Assembly (NCBI GenBank): GCA_028275145.1
Contig: JAQCNG010000151.1
Coordinates: 1 to 13,345 of the forward strand
Direction of reading: 5' to 3'
DNA: 13,345 nt
Source of the DNA: Halovenus sp.
GTDB taxonomy: Archaea > Halobacteriota > Halobacteria > Halobacteriales > Haloarculaceae
The notes beneath the pieces are model-generated. The model made no database searches and had not been told where the DNA came from. It saw only the letters and a list, made by a program, of their open reading frames with translations. Positions 6,802 through 13,345 of this stretch are shown here, one piece after another. How positions within the stretch are numbered: the first letter of the stretch is position 1; each line of letters begins with the position of its first letter. The position numbers and the translations under genes are program-made.

Positions 6802-8823
6802 TCAGTCGAACCCACCGAGTCTCGTCTGCTCTCTGTTTTCGGCTGTTGTAGCGTCGTGACCGCGCTCCTCGTCTGTCGTGGAGTCGTGACCGCGCTCGTC
6901 GGGGGACCGGTCCGGGACCGCCGCGCGGTCGTCGGGAGAGGGCTCGCCGGCGTGCTGTCCGGCTCCGGTGGGTCGTGTGACGTCACCGGTTTCGGACCCT
7001 GTCCGTTCGGGAGTCACAGAGCCGTCGGACGACCCGCCCGGGTCTGGCGGTCCAGGGTCGGTCGAACCGGACGGCCTGTTGCCGATATCGCCGAGTGATT
7101 GCTGGACGGAGTCTCCCCCGGTGTCGGACTGTCCCTCCGCGGCGATTGCCCGGGCGGCCTCGTAGCCGCCGGAGAAGGATGCCCGCTTTGCGATTTCCGG
7201 TCGGGCGAGTGCGCGCGCGGCGGCCGGTCGGTGGCGCTCGTACCGCGACCAGAACGTCTCCCGCTGTGCCTCGAAATCGACCACCGGCCGCGGGTAGTCC
7301 TCGCCGATGGTCACGCCGTGGTCGGCCTGGACCGCGAGCGGCGTCCGCTCCGGTCGGTCGAGGAACTCGCTCGGGAGCGGCGTCAGTTCCGGCACCCACT
7401 CGGTTATCCACTCCCCCTCGGGGTCGTGGTCGCGGACCTGCTTGCGGGGGTTGTACACCCGCTGTGCGGGCTTGCCGATGAGCCCCGCCTGACTCTGCCA
7501 CTGGGTGTAGTTGATTGCGACGTCGCTGTCGATGAGGTGGTGGTGGTACCACTCGGCACCGATCCACCACGGCTGCTGGAGGATGTGGGCGAAAAACGAC
7601 GCGGCCATCGCCCGCATCCGGAAGTTCAGCCACCCGGTCCGGCGGAGACAGCGCATCGCCGCATCGACCATCGGGAACCCGGTCCGGCCGCGCTTCCAGG
7701 CCGCCACGAGCTCCGGGTCGTGGTTGTCCTCGTTGAACCCCTCCAACACGGGGTTGACCGCCCGCTCGGTCCAGTCGGGCCAGTCGACCAGTTTCTGGTT
7801 GTAGTGGAGGTTCCAGACCAGGCGGTCGGTGAACATCTTCCGCCCTCTGCAGGCGGGCGCGCGCTCGGTGACCGACTGGTACACCTGCCGCACCGAGAAC
7901 AGCCCGAAGTTGAGATACGGCGAGAGACCGCTGGTCCCCTCGCGGGCCCTCTGTGGCGCGGAGATGTGCTCCGGGTACGAGCCGATCCGGTCGACGAACG
8001 ACCCCAGTCGCTGTGCCGCTGTCTGGTGTGTTCCCGTCGGCACCTTCGTCTTCTCGGGTGTGACCTCGAACCGCTCGTCGACTGTCGCCGGCGTGACGGG
8101 CGTCTCGACTGCGAGACGTGTCGGACTGTGATGCCCCCACTCCGGGGTCTGCTGGGCCCCCTCGAGCCACGATTCGACGTTTTCCTGCCAGTCGGTCCGG
8201 GACCACTCCTGTCCCCGGACCAGTCCGTCCCCGGAGACGAACTCGACCGCGCCCCCGCAGGCCGCCCGGACACGGTCGTCCCGGCGTTTCCCGTACCGGC
8301 TTGTCGGAGTCGCCATCGTCAGAACAGACCATCCGCTGTCGACAAACCGAGAGAGCAGGGTGACGGGGTCGCCGTACCCGACCGTCAGCCCCGGGGCGTC
8401 GGCACAGTCGAGGGCAGCCGACCGCGGGGCGGGGGTGGACCCACCCGGTCCCGCCGCAGTCTCGGCCAGTCGGTTGTCCGGGTCTGTCGCGGGCCTGGTG
8501 ACCGTCTGTGTCGGCACCGTCGCGTACAGTCTGTCGAGACTCGCAACGGACTCGTGGAGAAACCGGAGTCGCGCGTCACACGCCAGTCCGCCCTCCCCGT
8601 AGAACCCGGGGTCGAACACGAAAAGCGGGCAGACGGCGTCGCCCTCGGCTACCGCCCGCGCGAGCGCCCGGTGGTCGTCGGTACGGAGGTGTTTGCGGTG
8701 CCAGACAACGCAGCCGGTGGCGTCCGCACCGCCGGTAACTGCCCCCGGCGGTGGAATCTCCGACGCGAGTGGACTCGTCGGCCCCGTGTCGGCCCCGCTG
8801 TGTTCTCCCTCTGTGTCCCCCAT
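6802..8823 (-). CDS. Photolyase/cryptochrome-family flavoprotein with long C-terminal tail
   Basis: A 673-residue blue-light DNA-repair or photoreceptor flavoprotein, far longer than the usual 450-500. The N-terminal antenna domain begins near 38 (CVVWHRKHLRTDDHRAL) and carries a low-complexity insert at about 112-151. The FAD domain includes GTSGLSPYLNFGLFSVRQVY (296-315), RLVWNLHYNQKL (334-345), FPMVDAAMRCLRRTGWLNFR (383-402) and NYTQWQSQAGL (438-448, with an electron-chain Trp). The usual WREFY-type segment is replaced by WNLHYNQKL, which places it in a divergent photolyase/cryptochrome subgroup. Residues about 565-673 form a disordered Gly/Asp/Ser/Pro tail with a tandem ERGHD(S/A)TT repeat, ending in QTRLGGFD, a PCNA-interacting-peptide-like motif. 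The ATG at 8823 has a TATA-like ttcaatacg about 32 bases upstream; an ATG at 8928 would add 35 unlikely residues. It is convergent with the HflX-like gene. Whether it repairs CPDs, 6-4 products or signals is undetermined. Confidence 0.88.
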   Translation of the reverse strand: MGDTEGEHSGADTGPTSPLASEIPPPGAVTGGADATGCVVWHRKHLRTDDHRALARAVAEGDAVCPLFVFDPGFYGEGGLACDARLRFLHESVASLDRLYATVPTQTVTRPATDPDNRLAETAAGPGGSTPAPRSAALDCADAPGLTVGYGDPVTLLSRFVDSGWSVLTMATPTSRYGKRRDDRVRAACGGAVEFVSGDGLVRGQEWSRTDWQENVESWLEGAQQTPEWGHHSPTRLAVETPVTPATVDERFEVTPEKTKVPTGTHQTAAQRLGSFVDRIGSYPEHISAPQRAREGTSGLSPYLNFGLFSVRQVYQSVTERAPACRGRKMFTDRLVWNLHYNQKLVDWPDWTERAVNPVLEGFNEDNHDPELVAAWKRGRTGFPMVDAAMRCLRRTGWLNFRMRAMAASFFAHILQQPWWIGAEWYHHHLIDSDVAINYTQWQSQAGLIGKPAQRVYNPRKQVRDHDPEGEWITEWVPELTPLPSEFLDRPERTPLAVQADHGVTIGEDYPRPVVDFEAQRETFWSRYERHRPAAARALARPEIAKRASFSGGYEAARAIAAEGQSDTGGDSVQQSLGDIGNRPSGSTDPGPPDPGGSSDGSVTPERTGSETGDVTRPTGAGQHAGEPSPDDRAAVPDRSPDERGHDSTTDEERGHDATTAENREQTRLGGFD
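6853..6897. repeat. Short tandem repeat in the photolyase tail
   Basis: The 15-mer gtcgtgaccgcgctc occurs exactly at 6853-6867 and 6883-6897, a 30-bp period. This gives a 10-residue protein repeat (ERGHDSTTDE / ERGHDATTAE) just before the C terminus. Confidence 0.75.
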
Positions 8824-9052
8824 CGCTGTACCTGTACGAGGGGGTCCGGCGTATTGAACCCTGCTGCTCGGGTCGCTGCTCGATTGTTCATCTTGGGTGG
8901 CATCGCGTTTCGACCAGAGTCTCTCCACTGTCTCGCCCTGCAGTCGCCGGGGGTGTCGCCTGGTGGCCGGACCCCCGGAGTGCCCTGCGGCGAACGGCCC
9001 GGGTCACACCGGGCCCTGTCTGGTGTGAGCGCCCACCGGAGCCTCCCGTTGG

Positions 9053-9058
9053 TATAAA
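9053..9058 (+). promoter_or_regulatory. TATA box candidate for acxA
   Basis: A perfect tataaa in ggtataaacg, 115 bases before the ATG at 9173. It would give a leader of roughly 90 bases, unlike the leaderless genes to the left. A second weaker candidate (9085-9092) would shorten the leader to about 60 bases. The two cannot be ranked from sequence alone. Confidence 0.5.
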
Positions 9059-9096
9059 CGCGAAACAAATGCCACGGTCTATCACTATTAATCATG

Positions 9097-9109
9097 CCAT
9101 GTTACGTGG
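9097..9109. promoter_or_regulatory. Imperfect palindrome upstream of acxA (possible operator)
   Basis: ccatgttacgtgg is symmetric as CCA-n-GT-t-AC-n-TGG around the central t. It lies downstream of both TATA candidates, in the expected leader, where a bound repressor would block elongation or initiation. The role is inferred only. Confidence 0.25.
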
Positions 9110-9172
9110 TATCACACCCAGTTGTCCCGCTTCGTGGGAACGGATAACTGGCCAGATGACAACACGCTGGTG

Positions 9173-11341
9173 ATGGCAAGTTCGGAAGAGAACCCAACAG
9201 ACCACAGCGCAGAGATACTGTCAATCGACGCCGGCGGAACAATGACCGACACGTTCCTCATCGACCGGGACGGGAAGTTCACCGTTGGCAAGGCAAAGAC
9301 CACACCCGACGACGAGTCCCGGGGTTTTCTCAACTCCTCACAGGACGCCCTGGACGACTGGGAACTCAGCGTCGACGACGGGTTCCCGGACCTCCTGTCG
9401 ACTGTGTACTCGGGCACCGCGATGCTGAACCGACTGGTGGAGCGCGAGAGCGAGGTGGAGGTGGGCATTCTCACCACCGGCGGGATGGAAGACACACTCC
9501 GGATGGGCCGGGGTCGCCAGTCCTACACCGGCTTTTCGTACTCGGACCGGCTGCACGTCAACACGCACAAACACCCCGAACCGCTGATTCCGCGCGACCA
9601 GATCCGGGGTGTGCGCGAGCGTATCGACGTAAAGGGAAACGAACTGATCCCGATCTACGAGGACGACATCCGCGAGTCAGTCGACGAGTTGCTCGACAGA
9701 GACGTCGACCACATCGCGGTGATGTTTCTCCACGCCTACCAGAACCCGGAGCACGAACAGCGGGCAAAGGAGATCGCCAGAGAACAGATCGACGAGCGTG
9801 ACGCCGACACGACAGTGATGCTCTCGAGCGAGTACTACCCGACACTGAAGGAGCTTCCCCGGCTGAACACGCTGGCCGCGGAGGCCTTTGCCGCGGAGCC
9901 ATCGCGCAAACAACTGACGAACGTCCAGGACGCTGTCGACGAGAACGGCGGCAACGTCGGCGTGCGGGTGATGGCCAGTCACGGTGGGACGGTCGACATC
10001 CACGCGAACGAACTCGCACGGACACTGGTGTCGGGACCGATCGGTGGTCTGATCGGGGCGAACTACTTCGGCAAGAAACTGGGCTACGAGAATCTCGTCT
10101 GTACGGACATCGGCGGAACCAGTTTCGACATGGGCATCATCATCAACAACGACTGGGACATCGACTACAACCCGGAGATGGCCCGACTGCTGTTGTCGTT
10201 GCCGATGGTCAACATGGAGAGTGTCGGCGCGGGAACCGGCAGTTACGTCCGGGTCAACCCCACGTTCGACAAGATCGAACTCGGTCCCGAGAGCGCCGGT
10301 GACGAGGTGGGTGTCAGCGCGGTCGAAACCGACGTGGAGACGGTGACGGTCACAGACTGTCACGTGGCGCTTGGCTGGATCGACCCCGAGAACTTCCTGG
10401 GCGGAGATATGCCGATCGACCGGGAGGTTGCGGAGGCGGAGATCCGCGAGCAGGTGGCCGACCCGCTCGGGATGGGCGTCTACGAGGCCGCACAGGGTGT
10501 CGTCGACATTCTCGAGAACAAACTCCGGAACGACCTCGAATCTGTCGTGACCGGCGAGGGGTACGCCCCGTCGAACTTCAGGTGTATCTCCTACGGCGGC
10601 GGGGGCCCGGTTCACACGGCCGGTTACACGAGCGGTCTCGGCTTCGACGAGGTGCTCATCCCCGAGTGGGCGGCCGCGTTCTCGGCGTTTGGCTGTGGGG
10701 CCGCCGACTTCGAGTACCGCTACGACCAGACCACGAACATCGATATCGACGCCGACGTCTCGCGGGCGGAGGCGGCGGCGACCGCCGGCGAGCAGTTGAC
10801 CGATATCTGGACGAGTCTCGAGGAGAAGGTGGTCGCGGAGTTCACCAACAGCGAGGTCGGACGCGAGGACATCGAGTTCCAGTACAACATCCTCGGTCAG
10901 TACCAGGGCCAGTTGAACGCCCTCGACATCGAGTCGCCGGTCAGCCGTGTCGACACCGCCGAGAAACTCGACGAACTCCTCGAGACGTTCGAGGACGAGT
11001 ACCGCCGGCAGTACTCCGAGGAGGCCCGGTCGCCCGAACTGGGCCACACGGTCACGCAGGCGTCGGTCCGGGGTGTCCACGACGTTGTCAAGCCGGAGAT
11101 TCCGACAGAGACACCGGTCGGTCCGGACCCGCCGGAGGACGCCTACAAGGAGCCCCGAGAGTCCTACTGGGACGGTGAGTGGCTCGAGACGGAGATTCTC
11201 GACCTGCGCTCGCTCCAGCCGGGCAACGAACTCACCGGGCCGGCTGTGCTCGAGGGTGCCGCGACGACGTTCGTGCTCCCGCCGGGCTACGAGACTCGAC
11301 TCGACGAGCACCGCGTGCACCACCTCTCACAGATAGAGTAA
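9173..11341 (+). CDS. acxA: Acetone carboxylase beta subunit (HyuA-like, ATP-binding)
   Basis: A 722-residue hydantoinase/oxoprolinase-family subunit that would activate bicarbonate and acetone with ATP in an (alpha-beta-gamma)2 acetone carboxylase, giving acetoacetate. It has the ASKHA phosphate motifs IDAGGTMTDTFLID (18-31) and CTDIGGTSFDMGI (310-322). Blocks typical of AcxA rather than of plain HyuA or oxoprolinase include VYSGTAMLNRLV (78-89), ELARTLVSGPIGG (280-292), ARLLLSLPMVNMESVGAG (337-354), DCHVALGWIDPENFLGG (395-411), SYGGGGPVHTAGYTSGLGF (473-491) and FSAFGCGAADFEYRYD (503-518). Length matches known AcxA (about 717). The ATG at 9173 puts 16 residues before SIDAGG, as in bacterial homologues; an in-frame TTG at 9122 is less likely. 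acxB follows after 171 bases. Acetophenone carboxylase is the main alternative. Confidence 0.9.
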   Translation: MASSEENPTDHSAEILSIDAGGTMTDTFLIDRDGKFTVGKAKTTPDDESRGFLNSSQDALDDWELSVDDGFPDLLSTVYSGTAMLNRLVERESEVEVGILTTGGMEDTLRMGRGRQSYTGFSYSDRLHVNTHKHPEPLIPRDQIRGVRERIDVKGNELIPIYEDDIRESVDELLDRDVDHIAVMFLHAYQNPEHEQRAKEIAREQIDERDADTTVMLSSEYYPTLKELPRLNTLAAEAFAAEPSRKQLTNVQDAVDENGGNVGVRVMASHGGTVDIHANELARTLVSGPIGGLIGANYFGKKLGYENLVCTDIGGTSFDMGIIINNDWDIDYNPEMARLLLSLPMVNMESVGAGTGSYVRVNPTFDKIELGPESAGDEVGVSAVETDVETVTVTDCHVALGWIDPENFLGGDMPIDREVAEAEIREQVADPLGMGVYEAAQGVVDILENKLRNDLESVVTGEGYAPSNFRCISYGGGGPVHTAGYTSGLGFDEVLIPEWAAAFSAFGCGAADFEYRYDQTTNIDIDADVSRAEAAATAGEQLTDIWTSLEEKVVAEFTNSEVGREDIEFQYNILGQYQGQLNALDIESPVSRVDTAEKLDELLETFEDEYRRQYSEEARSPELGHTVTQASVRGVHDVVKPEIPTETPVGPDPPEDAYKEPRESYWDGEWLETEILDLRSLQPGNELTGPAVLEGAATTFVLPPGYETRLDEHRVHHLSQIE

Positions 11342-11359
11342 CACACCCACACATACCGT

Positions 11360-11506
11360 ATGATACTCGCTGCGTTCACGCTGTGTAGAAATGCACTCAC
11401 CTCCGACGAGCCGTGCGGATTCGGCAGTGGAGACGCCGTCGAGGTGGGTGCACTGCACGAGCCCGCATCTGGCTCCGAGCAGATGCACCCGAGCAGTACG
11501 ACCTGA
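11360..11506 (+). CDS. Possible 48-codon small ORF between acxA and acxB
   Basis: ATG at 11360 to TGA at 11504-11506, filling most of the gap and ending six bases before the acxB ATG. The product begins MILAAFTLCRNALTSDEP and contains two Cys. Third-position G/C is lower (roughly 70 percent) than in the neighbouring genes, it resembles no known protein, and the same bases form strong stem-loops. A leader peptide coupling translation into acxB is possible; a chance frame is more likely. Confidence 0.18.
   Translation: MILAAFTLCRNALTSDEPCGFGSGDAVEVGALHEPASGSEQMHPSSTT
11392..11452 (+). repeat. Long imperfect stem-loop in the acxA-acxB gap
   Basis: Left arm tgcactcacctccgac (11392-11407) pairs with gtcgaggtgggtgca (11438-11452). 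Twelve consecutive pairs include one G-U; then come one bulged C and three more pairs. The 30-base loop can itself form gccg/cggc. There is no oligo-T after it, so processing, stability or translation control is more plausible than termination. Confidence 0.55.
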
Positions 11507-11512
11507 CCATCT

Positions 11513-13345
11513 ATGAGCAAACACCAATCTGAGGAAAGCTTTCCTCGAATGCGACGCGAGAAGGAGAAGGTGCACAGACGAAAAGAACAGGGCGAGGGCA
11601 TCGGCCGGAACGGACAGACGCTCCGCGAGCAGTTCGAGAAACTCGAGGGCAAGACCGAACTGACCGACCACTACGCCGGTCTCGAGGAACTCGAGTTGAA
11701 AACCGAGAAGCCGATACAGTACGAGCAGATGTTCTCCCAGCTCCGGGGTGACCTGGTGAACGCCCGGGAGACCTCGAAGGAGGTCGCCGCCACACCAATC
11801 GTCGAACAGGAGGGAGAGCTCTGTTACGGGCTGTTCACGCCGGAGGGTGACTCTATCGCCGTCTCGACGGGCATCATCGTCCACATCCACACGATGAGCG
11901 AGGCGATAAAGTACATGATAAACCACGATTACGAGGAGAGCCCGGGCATCGAGCCCGGGGACATCTTCGTCAACAACGACGTGGACGTGGGCGATGTCCA
12001 CGCCTGTGATATCATGACGCTGATCCCCATCTTCAACGACGGGGAGATAGTCGCGTGGGCCGGCGGGGTCAACCACGTCATCGACACCGGTGCCGTCGGG
12101 CCGGGGAGTATGAACGTCTCCCAGTCCTCGCGGTTCGGCGACGGTGCCTACTACACGGCCCGCAAAATCGGCGAGGACCTGGAGCTTTTCAACTCCTGGC
12201 AGAACGACTACCCCGACAAGACGCGGACGCCGGATTTCCTGAAACTCGACGAGCGGACCCGGATGACCGGCTGTCTGATGATCCGCAACGCGGTCAACGA
12301 GATGATCGACGAGTACGGTGCCGACACGTTCAAACAACTCGCCCGCGAGGCAATCGAGGACGGTCGCCGCGGCTTTCGCAACCGCATCGAGAAGACGATG
12401 CTGCCGGGCACCTACCGCGGTGCCTCGTTCGTCGACGCGCTGTACGAGGGCCAGGACAATCTCACCCGGACCTACGCCGACGAGAACCACCTCATGCACG
12501 CACCCTCGGAGCTGCACGTCCGGGAGGACGGCTCGTTCCAGGTTTCCTTCGAGGGGGCAAACAAGTGGGGCTGGCACCCCTACAACTGCACGCCGGCCGC
12601 AATCCAGGGTGGCATCTGGGTGATGCTCACCCAGACGGTCATCCCCAACGCCAACGTCAACGACGGTGCGTACTACAGCTGTGATTTCCACCTGCCGGAG
12701 GGGTCGTGGGCGAACACACAGAACACCGAGACCGCCCACGCCTACGCCTGGCACTTCCTGGTGTCGGCGTGGGCACCGCTGTGGCAGCATCTCTCGCGTG
12801 GCTACTACGCACGCGGGTTCTGGGAGGAGATAAACGCGGGCAACGCGAACACGTCGAACTGGCTGCAGGGTGGCGGTGTCGACCAGTTCGACAAACTCCA
12901 CGCGGTCAACTCCTTCGAGTCGGCGTGTGAGGGTGTCGGTGCCCGCTACGTCGAGGACGGCGAACCCCACGCGGCGGCCATCTGGAACCCCGAGGGGGAC
13001 ATGGGCGACGCGGAGGTGTGGGAGATGACCGAACCGCTGCCGTTTCTCGGCCGGGCGGTCAAACCCAACACCGGCGGGGCCGGCCGGCGGGCTGGTGGTG
13101 CCGGGTTCGAGTCGCTGCGGACGGTCAAAGACGTCAGCAGGTGGTTGCTCTACGAGATGGGCAACGGGTACATGACCAGCGACGGCGGCCTGTTCGGCGG
13201 CTACCCCGCGGCCTCGGGGTACATCCTCAACGCCCAGGACACGGACCTGAAAGAGCGGTTCGAGAACGGCGAGGAGTACCCACAGCACGACCTCGACCCG
13301 GAGAGCGGCGAGTTCGAGTCGAAAATCGACGGCGAGATCACCCGC
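11513..13345 (+). CDS. acxB: Acetone carboxylase alpha subunit (HyuB-like, Mn-binding), partial at the right edge
   Basis: The catalytic carboxylation subunit of the acetone carboxylase complex; 611 codons are visible with no stop, of about 780 expected. The manganese ligands of characterised AcxB (His150, Asp153, His175) align at a constant offset of 13 with His163 and Asp166 in DVHACD and His188 in GGVNHVIDTGAVGPGSM. Other family blocks are SPIVEQEGELC-like ATPIVEQEGELC (93-104), STGIIVHIHTMSEAIKYMI, SSRFGDGAYYTARKIGEDL, GWHPYNCTPAAIQGGIWVML, AWHFLVSAWAPLW, INAGNANTSNWLQGGG and AAIWNPEGDMGDAEVWE. The first ATG (11513) is chosen: it makes the N terminus 13 residues longer than in bacterial homologues, and ATG codon 13 (11549) is the alternative. 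The acxC gamma-subunit gene would be expected downstream, outside the window. Acetone is known to be converted to acetoacetate in this pathway and then to acetoacetyl-CoA. Confidence 0.9.
   Translation, partial: MSKHQSEESFPRMRREKEKVHRRKEQGEGIGRNGQTLREQFEKLEGKTELTDHYAGLEELELKTEKPIQYEQMFSQLRGDLVNARETSKEVAATPIVEQEGELCYGLFTPEGDSIAVSTGIIVHIHTMSEAIKYMINHDYEESPGIEPGDIFVNNDVDVGDVHACDIMTLIPIFNDGEIVAWAGGVNHVIDTGAVGPGSMNVSQSSRFGDGAYYTARKIGEDLELFNSWQNDYPDKTRTPDFLKLDERTRMTGCLMIRNAVNEMIDEYGADTFKQLAREAIEDGRRGFRNRIEKTMLPGTYRGASFVDALYEGQDNLTRTYADENHLMHAPSELHVREDGSFQVSFEGANKWGWHPYNCTPAAIQGGIWVMLTQTVIPNANVNDGAYYSCDFHLPEGSWANTQNTETAHAYAWHFLVSAWAPLWQHLSRGYYARGFWEEINAGNANTSNWLQGGGVDQFDKLHAVNSFESACEGVGARYVEDGEPHAAAIWNPEGDMGDAEVWEMTEPLPFLGRAVKPNTGGAGRRAGGAGFESLRTVKDVSRWLLYEMGNGYMTSDGGLFGGYPAASGYILNAQDTDLKERFENGEEYPQHDLDPESGEFESKIDGEITR

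Larger units (their letters stand above)
8824..9172. other. Divergent control region, photolyase / acxA
   Basis: 349 bases without a credible gene. For the photolyase it holds a TATA-like ttcaatacg on the minus strand (about 8850-8858). For acxA it holds TATAAA at 9053-9058 and a second A/T island, ctattaat, at 9085-9092. It also contains perfect inverted repeats ccgggggt/acccccgg (8947-8954 and 8971-8978) and tcacacc/ggtgtga (9004-9010 and 9022-9028), and an imperfect 13-bp palindrome at 9097-9109. The density of dyads fits regulated expression of the catabolic acx genes. Confidence 0.55.
11342..11512 (+). other. Structured acxA-acxB intercistronic region
   Basis: 171 bases between the acxA stop and the acxB ATG, long for two subunits of one complex. 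The RNA could form a stem of about 15 bp (11392-11407 with 11438-11452; one G-U pair and one bulged C) and a 7-bp hairpin gcatctg/cagatgc (11465-11471 and 11480-11486). The segment gggtgca (11446-11452) could alternatively pair with tgcaccc (11484-11490). A 48-codon frame (11360-11506) crosses it. No clear TATA box or Shine-Dalgarno for acxB was seen. Confidence 0.5.

Noticed and set aside
7099..9057. A 652-codon plus-strand open frame over the photolyase
   Set aside because: It has no recognisable domain, while the opposite strand encodes unmistakable photolyase motifs. It also runs across the intergenic region without any codon signal.
9122..9172. A TTG start for acxA
   Set aside because: It adds 17 residues absent from homologues; the ATG at 9173 gives the expected distance to the first phosphate-binding motif.
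9677..11323. A 548-codon minus-strand frame over acxA
   Set aside because: Shadow of acxA, with the same Val/Arg/Leu-rich shadow composition.
9173..11341. Annotation as N-methylhydantoinase A or 5-oxoprolinase
   Set aside because: Whole blocks and length match acetone carboxylase beta subunit better, and the downstream gene keeps the AcxB metal ligands.
11327..13288. A 653-codon open frame on the minus strand opposite acxB
   Set aside because: It is the antisense shadow of a gene with clear AcxB motifs. Its product is Val/Arg/Leu-rich low-information sequence, as expected from GC-rich codon bias on the other strand.

Overview
The window reads as the chromosome or a large replicon of a halophilic archaeon (class Halobacteria). 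The DNA is GC-rich with strongly G/C third codon positions. The predicted proteins are very rich in Asp and Glu. Several genes have a TATA-like element about 25-30 bases before the start codon and no Shine-Dalgarno sequence, the haloarchaeal leaderless pattern. The genus cannot be told from the sequence. No rRNA, tRNA, CRISPR array or intact transposase was seen.

Left part (1-3191): an acyl-CoA synthetase on the minus strand is divergent, across about 317 bases, from an M24 metallopeptidase of the Xaa-Pro dipeptidase type with all five metal ligands. Next comes a tightly packed two-gene unit (3279-4335): a winged-helix DUF7342-like regulator and, one base after its stop, a small unrecognised protein. 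This unit has its own strong TATA box overlapped by an inverted repeat, which is the layout of a self-regulating toxin-antitoxin-like module. Its last gene converges on a PAP2-superfamily membrane phosphatase (4332-5168, minus), and the two share one CTAG as their opposite-strand stop codons.

Middle part (5169-8823): between the PAP2 gene and the next plus-strand gene lies an 80-bp element with perfect 14-bp terminal inverted repeats and an internal 8-bp hairpin, resembling a MITE or a large operator. The following gene (5630-6742) matches the architecture of HflX translational GTPases (N-terminal domain, coiled-coil arm, G-domain position, C-terminal domain), but the nucleotide-binding motifs G1, G3 and G4 are gone, so it looks like a pseudo-GTPase paralogue. 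It converges on a photolyase/cryptochrome-family gene (minus) with an unusually long acidic C-terminal tail ending in a PCNA-interacting-peptide-like motif.

Right part (8824-13345): a 349-base control region with several inverted repeats precedes acxA and acxB, encoding the beta and alpha subunits of an acetone-carboxylase-type enzyme (ATP-dependent carboxylation of acetone to acetoacetate). The alpha subunit keeps the His/Asp/His manganese ligands and runs off the right edge. A small gamma subunit (acxC) would be expected just outside. The 171-base gap between the two genes is unusually structured: it holds a roughly 15-bp stem, a second hairpin, alternative pairings and a possible 48-codon ORF.

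The strongest candidates for something new are the HflX-like pseudo-GTPase, the two-gene regulator/toxin-like unit, the 80-bp inverted-repeat element and the structured acxA-acxB spacer.
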